The notes beneath the pieces are model-generated. The model saw only the letters and a program-made list of their open reading frames with translations. It had not been told where the DNA came from and made no database searches. The position numbers and the translations under genes were made by a program. From Nonomuraea harbinensis (GTDB lineage: Bacteria > Actinomycetota > Actinomycetes > Streptosporangiales > Streptosporangiaceae): a stretch of 64,000 nucleotides of DNA. The stretch lies in contig NZ_JAHKRN010000020.1 in NCBI RefSeq assembly GCF_019396385.1, positions 62,001 through 126,000 of the forward strand. The letters are read 5' to 3'. Shown here piece by piece: positions 23,055 through 31,429 of the stretch; within the stretch, counting starts at the first letter, position 1; each line of letters starts with the position of its first letter.

Positions 23055-24032
23055 CTATTCCAGGAAGAACAAGATGATGGAGATGATGATCCCGAGCACC
23101 CCGAGGACAAGGCCGTAGAACTCCCATGGCCTGTCCCTGACGATAGCTCGCAACGTACGTCGCTGAACGCCCATCAGGCTCAGTGGCAAGGCGCCGATCC
23201 CGTCCGGAAGAGAGTCGTGGAGCCGGCGCAACCCCGCCATGTTGAGGCCGGCCCGGTTCACCTGGGTGCCTTCTTCGAGAAGGATCTCCGGTTTCACCCA
23301 ACGGGCATCCGGCCCGGCGAGCAACTGGGCGCGGGAGGACCGCAGCTGGAAGAACGCGATCTCATACGCGGTCAGTGCGCCCAAGGTGCGCGACGGCTGA
23401 GTGATCTCGGCTGTTCCCAGCTCAACGAGCTGGTCCGTACGGGAGTCGAAGACGAATCGGGAAAGCTCCTCCTCCAGCTCGCGCACCGCGACCTCGCGCA
23501 TGCCGGGATCGGCGGGACGCATCCGCCCGCCGGGAAGCTGGTACTGATCGGCGGCACTGTCGTACATGATCAGGTAGTTGACCCCCTGACCGCGCAACCG
23601 CGCTTTGACCACCACTTGCGCGACTTTCACGCGTCGCAGCGGACGCGCCCGGGGGCTCAGGCGACCACGCTGACGTTCCATCAGATACAGGAACTGCGGC
23701 CCCGCGAGAGCCTCCTGCTCCAGGTACGGCGGCTCGCCCACCCGCGCGCGGGCCCAGTTGCCCAGGATCGGAGTGCCCGTGTCGACGTACTCGGCCAGGC
23801 TGCGGAGGAACAGTGACGACGTCACGTGATCGGCCCTGACCTGACAGTCCTTGACCGCGAGCACGCCGAAGGCGTTCAGCAACGTGATCAGAACCTGACC
23901 GACCGTCTCGGCCTGCTCGGGATCCAGGCCCATCCCGTCGCAGATGGAGGCCGCGGGAAGCGCGGCCTCACCCGGCAAGGGCAACTTCCGCAGCAATTCC
24001 GCAGCGATCCGCCGTGCCTCTGGCTCTGTCAT
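23055..24032 (-). CDS. Nudix-domain protein with C-terminal membrane anchor
   Basis: A 325-residue protein, first of a three-gene cassette. Residues 1-95 are helical and may be a winged-helix or adaptor module. Residues ~130-270 are a Nudix-like fold: YLIMYDSAADQYQLPGGRM, then MREVAVRELEEELSRF, in which REL-EEE matches the Nudix box while the upstream Glu of the box is replaced, so it is degenerate. The end, FYGLVLGVLGIIISIILFFLE, is one membrane helix with no tail, hence a tail anchor facing the cytoplasm. It likely hydrolyses or senses a nucleotide derivative. The gene starts next to a TnpB remnant. Confidence 0.7.
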   Translation of the reverse strand: MTEPEARRIAAELLRKLPLPGEAALPAASICDGMGLDPEQAETVGQVLITLLNAFGVLAVKDCQVRADHVTSSLFLRSLAEYVDTGTPILGNWARARVGEPPYLEQEALAGPQFLYLMERQRGRLSPRARPLRRVKVAQVVVKARLRGQGVNYLIMYDSAADQYQLPGGRMRPADPGMREVAVRELEEELSRFVFDSRTDQLVELGTAEITQPSRTLGALTAYEIAFFQLRSSRAQLLAGPDARWVKPEILLEEGTQVNRAGLNMAGLRRLHDSLPDGIGALPLSLMGVQRRTLRAIVRDRPWEFYGLVLGVLGIIISIILFFLE

Positions 24033-24084
24033 CCCCCACCCTTCTCGGGCCCGGGTGCCGCAGAGTCATCGTCTCTCGTGGTCG

Positions 24085-24467
24085 TGACGCTGTCGATCCA
24101 CCTACCGGCGCAGGACCTGCGGATCACGAACATGACCTGCGGCGCGTCCGGCACAATCGAGGCTCCCGGCCGGAACGTCGCCCAGAAGTCGGGCCTCAAC
24201 CGTTCGATTCTGGACGCGGGCTGGGGAGTGTTCCTGACGATCCTGTCGCACAAGGCTGAAAGCGCCGGTCGAGAGCTGATCGCGGTGAACCCCGCCGGCA
24301 CCTCCCGCACGTGCTCGCGTTGCGGGCACTGCGTGAAGGAGAACCGCGTCACCCAGGCCGCGTTCCGACTCCAGGGGTGCGGACATGCCGCGCACGCCGA
24401 CGTGAACGCGGCGGTCAACATCGTGAGGGCAGGGCTTGCCCTTCGCGAGGCTGCGGAAGCGGCTTAG
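24085..24467 (+). pseudogene. TnpB (IS605/IS607-type) C-terminal remnant
   Basis: About 125 codons survive: PAQDLRITNMTC, PGRNVAQKSGLNRSILDAGWG, then the zinc ribbon CSRCGHC ... GCGHAAHADVNAAVNI. The last Asp of the RuvC fold is present (HADVNAA) but the RuvC-II Glu before DLRITN appears changed to Gln, and the N-terminal two-thirds is absent. So it is a dead RNA-guided nuclease gene fragment. It abuts the Nudix cassette and precedes an intact right-end hairpin. Confidence 0.8.
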
Positions 24468-24503
24468 CGAGAAGCCGCTCCCTTCAGGGAGCGGAGGAGT
24501 CAC
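24468..24503 (+). mobile_element. IS605-family right end and 3' end of the omega RNA
   Basis: Directly after the TnpB stop lies a hairpin CCGCTCC-CTTCA-GGGAGCGG (24475-24494) followed by AGGAGTCAC. This hairpin plus tail is the usual right end of actinobacterial IS605-type elements and the scaffold end of the TnpB guide RNA. A guide would begin just after it, at about 24504. No left end was found. Confidence 0.6.
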
Positions 24504-24561
24504 GGTTCCTCCTCGATGAGTGGTCCCGAAGGCAAGTGTGAGCGAGAGGACCGACAGATCG

Positions 24562-27063
24562 TCAGCGCAACGTCGCCGTGAAACTGCGGCCGTGGGCGTG
24601 GCGGGTCGTCGCCTGGATCAGCATCCCGCCCGGCACCCGCCGCACCTTCACCCCCTCGTCCGCCGAGTCGACCCGGAGACGCGGCCCGTGCAGCACGACG
24701 CTGACCCGGTCCCGCCGCATCGTCGGATCCGACAGCGCGACCACCGTACGCTCGCCCGACCGCACGATCACCGAAGCGGGCCCGTCGACCAGCATCCGCC
24801 CGGTGAGACGCGGCCCGTCCGAGAAGACGTTGGCCGCCACGATGCCGAGCCCTTTGTGCTGGATCGCCTGGATGTGCCGGTCGTTGGCCAGCACGCGCAC
24901 CGTCCCACGCGCGTACCCGCGCAGCCCCGCCTCGGTCGCGCCGGGCACCAGAGCGTAGGCAAGCTCGGGAACGTGACCGCCCGCGGGATGCGTGACCGAC
25001 GCGGTGAAGACGTTCTTGGTGACGCTGGTGTCGGGGTTGCTCGTACGGACGACTCTGCGGCTGCGGGTCACCGTCTCCAGCCCGGCGGTGACGGGCTGCC
25101 TGGTGAGGAAGGCGTAGCCGACGGCGGTGCCGCGGGTGTCGTTGGCGTAGCGCAGCCAGCGGGGCGGCGTGGTGTCACCCGCCCGCCAGGCTCCCCCCTG
25201 CCAGCGTTCGCCGGTGACGGCGACCGCGTCACCGGGAGCGGCGATGCGGCTGTCCACGGTCGTCACCGCGGCACGCCCGCCCTGCCCGGCGACCCCCGCC
25301 GCCAGCACCACGATCTCGTCGTCGAGCATGAACCACGACTTGGTGGCCCGGGCATTCCGATAAGCCACGAAATCCTCGGGCAGAACCCCCTCCTGCTTCG
25401 CCGTATAGGCCACGTCATCGGACTGCACGAAACCGGCCGCCCCGTACACCCCGGACGTCACCCCGCCGGAGAACGCGTTCTCGCCACGCGGGAAGTACAC
25501 GTACGTGTTCTGCGACTCCGACGACGAGGTGAAGTTCAGCGGATGCCCCGGGTTCTCGTACCAGAACCGCCCGTACAACTCGGGCACTGTCCGCCGCTCC
25601 TCCACCGGCGCGGTGACCCCGGCCAGCCGGTACGGGGAGACGGCCGTGAAGTAGTCGACCCCGAACACCTCCCGCTGGTCCTCGCCCGCCAGATAGAGGT
25701 AGTAAGCCCCATCCCCCTGGAACCAGGGCATGAGGTTCTCCCCGTTCATGTACTCGTACTTGCTGATCCGCTCCGAACTCCGCGCCAGCGCGAACGCGTA
25801 CCCGGGCCGCCGGTGCACGGCCCGGTCCATGGCGTTGAAGGCCACGGACCGCGAAGGCGGGTTCAGGTCGGCCGCCGGGATGGTGTCGTCAGAGCGGATG
25901 GCCGAGTAACGGGCGATGCTGACCGGAGAGACGAACGAGCCCGTGTCGGCGGGAGGCAGGTGCTTGACGTACTTCTTCAACGCCAGCGCGCTGTCCCCGC
26001 CGACGTGGTCCGCCAGGTCGGCGATGGCCTCCACGATGATCCCGACGTCCGCGTACCCGGTGTTGGTACGGGACACCGCGCGCCCCTTGACGATCTCCAT
26101 CATCCAGCCCTCGAAGATGAGCGGGGCGAAGCCGTCGGTGATCCACCTGTGGACCACCTCCCCCAGCCCTGACCCGGTGGTCGCGCCTTCGAGCGTCTTG
26201 AGGGTCTGGACGACGCGGGTCAGCAGGATGCGCCCGTACGAGCCGGTGTAGGCGACCGAGTGGTGCTGGATGAAGGAGCCATCCTGGTAGTAGCCATCGG
26301 TGACGCCGTGCTGGAGATCGTACGGGTCGATGGTGGCGAAGACGGTGGCCTGGTCGGCGATGGCCTTGGCGACGCGGGCGTCGTCGGCGGTGAGGGCGCC
26401 CTGGAGGATGCGGTTGGCGGTGATGTCGGCGAGGTTGGCGCCGGTGTGGAAGCGGGAGTCGAGGTCGACGTCGCCGTCCTTGCCGTTGCGGAGGTAGGCG
26501 TCCATCGTGGCGAGGTACGTGGGCGTCAGGGCGGGGCGTTCGTCACGTAAGAGGTCGGCGAGCAGGACCAGGGTCCGGCTGACGTGGGTGGGGATGCCGA
26601 TCTCCCAGTTGTGCCAGTTGCCGTAGTAGCCCGCCGCCTGGTCGCCGAAGTGGCGCTCGTGCAGCCATTGGAGTCCTTCGACGACGCGCCGCTGGACGGT
26701 GGCGTCGCCGTCCAGCTCGCCGCCCGGGGTGCGGGTGGCGAGCGCGATCTCGTACAGGAACTGGAAGGCCTGGCGGAGTGCGGCGTCGTCGGCGCCGAGC
26801 GTGAGTCCGGCGAACAGCTCGCCGTCGCCTGCCCGGTCCATGGCGGTGAGGCGCTGCCTGGCGGTCCTGAGGATGGCGGCGAGCTTGGCGGCGACCTCGG
26901 GCCGGGTGTTGCTGTCGGGGGTGCCGGCGAGCATGGCCACGGTGTTGGCGAGCAGCCGGGCGTGGTCGGCGCCGGAGGCGGCGGCGCGCACGGGAGAGGC
27001 TACGGCGAGGAGGCCGGCGGCGGGAAGGAGGGAGAGGGCCTGGCGGCGAGACAGGTGCGGCAC
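24562..27063 (-). CDS. Polysaccharide lyase family 8 (hyaluronate/xanthan lyase type)
   Basis: An 833-residue secreted enzyme. Twin-arginine-like signal (SRRQALSLLPAAGLLAVAS, cut near residue 28). An alpha/alpha toroid at about 40-390 holds the catalytic Asn in TGAN (210) and the His/Tyr pair in DGSFIQHHSVAYTGSYG (His267, Tyr276, spacing 9 as in pneumococcal hyaluronate lyase). Central and C-terminal beta domains follow, with NGENLMPWFQGDGAYYLYL and SWFMLDDEIVVLAAG. It cleaves uronic-acid polysaccharides by beta-elimination; hyaluronan, chondroitin and xanthan are all possible. Stands alone, no lyase operon. Confidence 0.93.
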   Translation of the reverse strand: MPHLSRRQALSLLPAAGLLAVASPVRAAASGADHARLLANTVAMLAGTPDSNTRPEVAAKLAAILRTARQRLTAMDRAGDGELFAGLTLGADDAALRQAFQFLYEIALATRTPGGELDGDATVQRRVVEGLQWLHERHFGDQAAGYYGNWHNWEIGIPTHVSRTLVLLADLLRDERPALTPTYLATMDAYLRNGKDGDVDLDSRFHTGANLADITANRILQGALTADDARVAKAIADQATVFATIDPYDLQHGVTDGYYQDGSFIQHHSVAYTGSYGRILLTRVVQTLKTLEGATTGSGLGEVVHRWITDGFAPLIFEGWMMEIVKGRAVSRTNTGYADVGIIVEAIADLADHVGGDSALALKKYVKHLPPADTGSFVSPVSIARYSAIRSDDTIPAADLNPPSRSVAFNAMDRAVHRRPGYAFALARSSERISKYEYMNGENLMPWFQGDGAYYLYLAGEDQREVFGVDYFTAVSPYRLAGVTAPVEERRTVPELYGRFWYENPGHPLNFTSSSESQNTYVYFPRGENAFSGGVTSGVYGAAGFVQSDDVAYTAKQEGVLPEDFVAYRNARATKSWFMLDDEIVVLAAGVAGQGGRAAVTTVDSRIAAPGDAVAVTGERWQGGAWRAGDTTPPRWLRYANDTRGTAVGYAFLTRQPVTAGLETVTRSRRVVRTSNPDTSVTKNVFTASVTHPAGGHVPELAYALVPGATEAGLRGYARGTVRVLANDRHIQAIQHKGLGIVAANVFSDGPRLTGRMLVDGPASVIVRSGERTVVALSDPTMRRDRVSVVLHGPRLRVDSADEGVKVRRVPGGMLIQATTRHAHGRSFTATLR

Positions 27064-27136
27064 GGCTTGACTCCGGGCTGTCGGGGGCTCCTCACATGAT
27101 CCACATTCACCGCGCTGGAATCCATAGTCATCTCAC

Positions 27137-27448
27137 GCCCCCCTGCGGGCCGAACGCGACGGGAGCCGCACACGACTGCTGCTGTGCGGCTCGGCCATGT
27201 CGTTCATGGGACGGCTGCTGAGCGGCAGCGCACCGCTGCGGGGCAGGGCCGCCCTGGAACTCGTCGTCCCGCCCCTCGATCACCGGCTCGCCGCGGAGTT
27301 CTGGGGGGCGGCCGATCCCGTCACCGCGGTCCAACTCAACGCCATCGTGGGCGGCACCCCCGCCTACCGCCGCGAGTTCGCCCGCGACGACACGCCGTCC
27401 GGTCCGGACGACTTCGAGGACCTCTACAGATCGCCCGCCCAGGTTTGA
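27137..27448 (+). pseudogene. C-terminal fragment of an AAA ATPase-type protein
   Basis: The frame reads LRAERDGSRTRLLLCGSAMSFM, then LLSGSAPLRGRAALELVVPPL, EFWGAADP and VGGTPAYRREFARDD. This matches the post-Walker part of the actinobacterial/archaeal-type ATPases that end in a DUF234-like domain. The Walker A/B part and the rest are missing; no start with an RBS is visible (an ATG at 27197 is internal). A gene remnant between the lyase and a membrane-protein gene. Confidence 0.55.
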
Positions 27449-27497
27449 AGGTGGACACCGTGGCGGGAACCGATGAGGATCGGGACGAGGAGGAGCG

Positions 27498-28067
27498 ATG
27501 ATCCTGGACAGGCGTCCCCTGCTCGCCCTCGCCCTGGGCGGCCTGCTCGTGACCGGCATCGCGGTCATGCTCGTCACCCGGCCGCTGTGGCATCAGGTGT
27601 TCACGCCCCGCGTCCTCGCGAGCGTGGTGATCACGGCCGTCATCGTCATCGTCCCCACGGTCCTGGAGCTCGTTCCGCCGACCGTCCGCATGGTGTGGGG
27701 TCTGGCGTTCGTGGCCTTCGGCGGTGTGGCGGCGCTCGCCACGGCCCTGGTGCATCTGACGCGCGGGTCGCCCGAGGTGCTGCACGCCGAGGATGCCCTC
27801 TCCCTCGGGATGGTCGGAGGGCTGGTGGCGGGCGGGGGCGTCGTCCTGGTGGCGAGGGCCGTCCGGCTGCTGCGCGAGGCGGGCGTGGAGCACCTCGGCT
27901 GGGCGGAGGAGCGGAGCGGCGAGGGGTACGTTCCGGTCTGTGCCTGTGGCTGGGAAGGCGAACCGGGGCCGAGCTCGTCGCAGGCCCTGGAGGAGGCGGG
28001 GGATCACGCGGGCCGGGTGCGGCTCACGGGCCCGCGGGATTCCGGTCGTCCACGTGCGACAGGATGA
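27498..28067 (+). CDS. Four-helix membrane protein with C-terminal cytoplasmic tail
   Basis: A 189-residue protein. Helices at about 7-26, 37-58, 64-86 and 100-122, then a soluble tail with CACGWEGEPG, a short Cys-x-Cys element that may bind a metal. RBS GGAGGAG is 6 nt from the ATG. No family recognised. Its last 44 nt overlap the convergent gene on the minus strand. Confidence 0.65.
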   Translation: MILDRRPLLALALGGLLVTGIAVMLVTRPLWHQVFTPRVLASVVITAVIVIVPTVLELVPPTVRMVWGLAFVAFGGVAALATALVHLTRGSPEVLHAEDALSLGMVGGLVAGGGVVLVARAVRLLREAGVEHLGWAEERSGEGYVPVCACGWEGEPGPSSSQALEEAGDHAGRVRLTGPRDSGRPRATG

Positions 28068-28449
28068 CGGCGTCCGCCACCAGGGTGATCTGGTTCTGCC
28101 CGTAGCAGTCGGCCTGGTGGGTGGCGAGGTCCGTGCCGCAGCCCGCGCAGACGAGGTTGGGGCCGTCGATCTCGCTGATCCCGCAGCAGCCGCCGACCCG
28201 GGACCGGTCCGGGTGCAGGAGCATGCCGACCGCGTCGTCCGGGTGGATCACCAGGCCGGGCGGTTCCCCGGAGAACTCCTCGGGCCGGTGGTTGGCCGCG
28301 TACGTGCCGCGCGGCATCCGCGGGGGCTGGATGCGGTCGGTGGGCACGGTCGCGCCGGCGATGGCGGTGTAGTGCGCCGGCGGCAGGGGGATCCTGCGGA
28401 CCGGCAGGGTGATCGGGCGACGGCAGGCGAAGCAGAGGAAACGCGCCAC
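28024..28449 (-). CDS. Zinc-ribbon-like hypothetical protein
   Basis: A 141-residue soluble protein with a GTG start. Cys pairs at FLCFACRRP near the start and CCGISEIDGPNLVCAGCGTD near the end could bind one or two zinc ions. The body is rich in Pro and His. No family known to me. It overlaps the convergent membrane-protein gene by 44 nt and is divergent from the LLM gene with about 50 nt between them. Confidence 0.6.
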   Translation of the reverse strand: MARFLCFACRRPITLPVRRIPLPPAHYTAIAGATVPTDRIQPPRMPRGTYAANHRPEEFSGEPPGLVIHPDDAVGMLLHPDRSRVGGCCGISEIDGPNLVCAGCGTDLATHQADCYGQNQITLVADAVILSHVDDRNPAGP

Positions 28450-28463
28450 AAGGGCGACGATAC

Positions 28464-28488
28464 TTGACGTCAACCGAACTTCAGGTTG
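28464..28488. promoter_or_regulatory. Divergent promoter region with inverted repeat
   Basis: TTGACGTCAA (28464-28473, a 10-bp palindrome) overlaps a CAACC-N8-GGTTG inverted repeat (28471-28488). It occupies most of the 51-bp gap between the divergent zinc-ribbon and LLM genes, and could be a shared operator. The TTGACG may also be a -35 box. Confidence 0.35.
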
Positions 28489-28500
28489 CACCGTACGAGG

Positions 28501-29397
28501 ATGAACAGCTTCGAGATCGGCGTCATCCTGCCCGGGGTCGGCGTGCAGCGCGGGGACGGCATCGACCTGCGGGAGGCGGCGCGGCACGCCGAGGACGCCG
28601 GGCTGGACGGCGTGTGGCACGGTGACCACCTCGCCGTCGGCGGCCCCACCCTGGACGCCCCGATCGCCCTGGCCACCGCCGCCGCGGCCACGGCCCGGGT
28701 CAGGATCGGCACGAGCGTCCTCATCCCGGCGATCCGCCCCCTCGCCTGGGCCGCCAAGCAGGTCGCGACGCTCCAGTACGTGTCGGGCGGCCGGCTGGTG
28801 CTCGGGGTCGGTTCGGGTGGCGGTCCCGGGCAGTGGGCCGCCGCCGGGGTGCCCTATGCCGAGCGCGGGCCCCGTACCGACAGCGCGCTGCGGCTCCTCC
28901 CGCGCCTGCTGGCCGGCGAGCGGACCGAGGTCGAGGGCGCGGCCGTCGAGCTGGCGCCGTCCGTGCCGATGCCCCCGGTCTGGGTCGGGAACGCGTCCAT
29001 GACGGCGATCCGGCGGGCCGCGCGGCTGGGGGACGGCTGGTTCCCGTCCCTGATCTCCCCCGCTCAGCTGGCCGAGGGCGCGGCGCGGCTCGGCGAGCTG
29101 GCCGCGGAGCACGGCAGGCCCGCGCCGGTCGTCGCGATCGGGGGGACCTGCGCCCTGGGCACGGGGGTCCCTTCCCGTGAGGAGATCGCGTCAGGCATCG
29201 GCGGCGCCTACGGGCGTCCCGTGGAGGAGGTGATCGACATCCCGCTGACCGGCCGTCCGGAGGAGGCCGCCGAGAAGCTGGCCGCGTACCGCGAGGCGGG
29301 GGCGCGGCACGCGGTGATCGGGATAGCGGGCGGGGACTGGCGGACGCAGGTCGAGCTGCTGGCGGAGGTTCGCAAAATCTTGCATGACACGCATTGA
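28501..29397 (+). CDS. LLM-class flavin/F420-dependent oxidoreductase
   Basis: A 298-residue luciferase-like TIM barrel. FEIGVILPGVGVQRG at the start, ARHAEDAGLDGVWHGDHLAV, VRIGTSVLIPAIRPLAWAAKQVATL and LVLGVGSGGGPGQWAAAG are class marks; RAARLGDGWFPSLISP is the usual late segment. It oxidises or reduces a small substrate with FMN or F420. The ATG at 28501 is set by family alignment. Followed 48 nt later by a P450 gene; the two could belong to one pathway. Confidence 0.88.
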   Translation: MNSFEIGVILPGVGVQRGDGIDLREAARHAEDAGLDGVWHGDHLAVGGPTLDAPIALATAAAATARVRIGTSVLIPAIRPLAWAAKQVATLQYVSGGRLVLGVGSGGGPGQWAAAGVPYAERGPRTDSALRLLPRLLAGERTEVEGAAVELAPSVPMPPVWVGNASMTAIRRAARLGDGWFPSLISPAQLAEGAARLGELAAEHGRPAPVVAIGGTCALGTGVPSREEIASGIGGAYGRPVEEVIDIPLTGRPEEAAEKLAAYREAGARHAVIGIAGGDWRTQVELLAEVRKILHDTH

Positions 29398-29404
29398 TGC
29401 GCGT
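29387..29404. promoter_or_regulatory. Inverted repeat ahead of the P450-TetR operon
   Basis: ACACGCAT-TG-ATGCGCGT: 7 of 8 bp pair. It sits across the LLM stop codon, about 40-58 nt before the P450 start. Length and place suit a TetR-family operator, and a TetR gene is the next but one downstream. Confidence 0.4.
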
Positions 29405-29444
29405 TGTGTATGTTTGACCTGTCCCCTCTAGACAGGATGCGTAC

Positions 29445-30731
29445 ATGAGCGCCGACACCGCGCAGACCGCGACGCCCGAAGAGTCGCCGAGCTCCAGCCC
29501 CACGGCGATGCGCCAGATCATCCCCCCGGACATGCTGGAGCGCGGGCGGTGCCCGTTCGACCCGCCGCCCGGTCTGCGGGAGCGGCGCGGCCAGGGGGCG
29601 GTGCAGCCGCTGCCGCTGCGCAACGGCGCGCAGGCGTGGCTGGTGACCGGCTTCGAGGAGGCACGCACCGTACTGTCCGATCCGCGGTTCAGCGCCGACA
29701 AGATGCGCCACCGCGACGCCACCTCGATGCAGCCGCACGAGGTGGACGCGACCACCACCCCCGAGCCGCCCGCGACCCGCGAGGACGGGTTCTTCGTCTT
29801 CATGGACCCGCCCGAGCACACCCGGCTGCGGCGGCTGCTGACCGGCCAGTTCACCGTGCGGCGGATGAAGGCGCTGGAGTCGCGGGTCACCGAGATCGCC
29901 GTCGAGCACATCGAGGCGATGAAGGCGGCCGGCGACGAGGCCGACCTGGTGCCGGCGTTCGCGCTGCCGCTGCCGTCGCTGGTCATCTGCGAGCTGCTCG
30001 GCGTCGACTACGCCGACCGGGCCGAGTTCCAGGAGCACACCTCCGTGGCGCTCGACAGCAGCGCCGACCCCGAGCGGCGGGCGCTGTCCGGGGCCGAGCT
30101 GTACGGGTTCATGCAGCGCCTGGTCGCCCACAAGCGCGACAACCCTGCCGACGACCTGCTGTCCGGGCTCGTCCACGACGCCGACCCGCCGCTCACCGAC
30201 GCCCAGCTCGTCGACGTCGCGCTCGTCCTGCTCGGCGCGGGCCACGAGACGACCGCCAACCAGCTGAGCCTGAGCACGTTCGCGCTGCTGGAGAACCCCG
30301 ACCAGCTCGCCGCGCTGCGCGCCGACCCCTCCCTGATCGACAACGCGGTCGAGGAGCTGCTCCGCCACCTGTCGATCATCCAGCTCGGCGTCAACCGGGT
30401 CACGACCGAGCCCGTCACGCTGGGCGGCGTCGACATCCCGGCCGGCGCCACGGTCGTGATCGCCACCCCTGAGGTCAACCGTGACGCCCAGCACTGGCCG
30501 GACCCCGACCGGCTCGACGTGCGGCGCCCCCGCACCCCGCACCTCGCCTTCGGTCACGGCGTCCACCAGTGCCTCGGCCAGCAGCTCGCCCGCGTCGAGA
30601 TGCAGATCGGCCTGCGCGAGCTGATCACCCGCCTGCCGGGCCTGCGCTTGGCCGTGCCGGCCGAGAAGATCCCGGTACGGAACGAGATGTTGATCTTCGG
30701 CGTCCACTCCCTGCCGGTTACCTGGTCATGA
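29445..30731 (+). CDS. Cytochrome P450 (bacterial soluble class)
   Basis: A 428-residue P450. I-helix oxygen-binding motif GAGHETTANQL near residue 265, ExxR in EELLRHL, and haem-binding loop FGHGVHQCLGQQLA with the Cys ligand near residue 375. Cytosolic, no anchor. The substrate cannot be read from sequence. Its stop overlaps the TetR start (ATGA), so the regulator likely controls it. No ferredoxin gene is beside it. Confidence 0.95.
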   Translation: MSADTAQTATPEESPSSSPTAMRQIIPPDMLERGRCPFDPPPGLRERRGQGAVQPLPLRNGAQAWLVTGFEEARTVLSDPRFSADKMRHRDATSMQPHEVDATTTPEPPATREDGFFVFMDPPEHTRLRRLLTGQFTVRRMKALESRVTEIAVEHIEAMKAAGDEADLVPAFALPLPSLVICELLGVDYADRAEFQEHTSVALDSSADPERRALSGAELYGFMQRLVAHKRDNPADDLLSGLVHDADPPLTDAQLVDVALVLLGAGHETTANQLSLSTFALLENPDQLAALRADPSLIDNAVEELLRHLSIIQLGVNRVTTEPVTLGGVDIPAGATVVIATPEVNRDAQHWPDPDRLDVRRPRTPHLAFGHGVHQCLGQQLARVEMQIGLRELITRLPGLRLAVPAEKIPVRNEMLIFGVHSLPVTWS

Positions 30732-31339
30732 CGGCGCTTCCGGGACGGCGTGAGCGGAAGAAGCAGGCCACTCGCGCCGCCCTGAAGGAGGCCGCGCTGC
30801 GGCTGGCGATCCGGGACGGGGTCGAGAACGTCACCGTCGAGCGGATCGCCGACGAGGCCGACATCGCGCTGCGCACCTTCTTCAACTACTTCTCCAGCAA
30901 GGAGGAGGCGGTGGTGGCCACCGTGTCCTCGGCCGCGGAGGCGCTCATCGCCGAGTTCCGGGCGCGGCCCCGTACGGAATCCGTTCTGCGGGCTTTCCGT
31001 GAGGCGGTGCTGGTGATCCTGAACGAGAGTGACGCCGCCAACCGCGACTACCTGGCGGTGGTCAGGCTGATCCACCGGACGCCGTCGCTCGTACCGCAGC
31101 AGCTCGCCATGCTCGCCGCCCAGGAGAAGGCGCTGGCTTCAGCGATCGCCGATCGTGTCGATGTCCCTGAGGACTCCGTCTACCCGACGGTGTGCGCGGC
31201 GGCGGTGCACGCGGCGCTGCGGATCGTGGTGAACCAGTGGCTGGAGGCGGGGCGGGAACCGTCCGCCGAGGTGCTGGGGCGGCAGGTCGACCTGGTGATC
31301 GCCGAACTCGCCGCGGGGCTGGACCGGGCCGGACGGTAG
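30728..31339 (+). CDS. TetR-family transcriptional regulator
   Basis: A 203-residue regulator. N-terminal helix-turn-helix at 15-60: RERKKQATRAALKEAALRLA, VTVERIADEADIALRTFFNYF and SSKEEAVV, the TetR signature. The rest is the helical ligand domain, where AREPSAEVLGRQVDLV ends the last helices. Coupled to the P450 gene and probably auto-regulated through the inverted repeat at 29387-29404. Confidence 0.93.
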   Translation: MTALPGRRERKKQATRAALKEAALRLAIRDGVENVTVERIADEADIALRTFFNYFSSKEEAVVATVSSAAEALIAEFRARPRTESVLRAFREAVLVILNESDAANRDYLAVVRLIHRTPSLVPQQLAMLAAQEKALASAIADRVDVPEDSVYPTVCAAAVHAALRIVVNQWLEAGREPSAEVLGRQVDLVIAELAAGLDRAGR

Positions 31340-31429
31340 GGGGTCAACTGCGTGGGTGTCCACTACCATGCCGCTTAGTCCCCATCTGCGAAGTGTCTGC
31401 GGCGTCGGGACAACCCCAGGAGGTCGCGT

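Noticed and set aside
24562..27063. Two polysaccharide lyase genes suggested by internal frames
   Set aside because: One continuous 833-residue frame covers all catalytic and beta domains; the other frames are shadows.
29445..31339. P450 operon as part of the diol-dehydratase pathway
   Set aside because: Opposite strand, own TetR regulator and own operator; no sequence link to the dehydratase operon.
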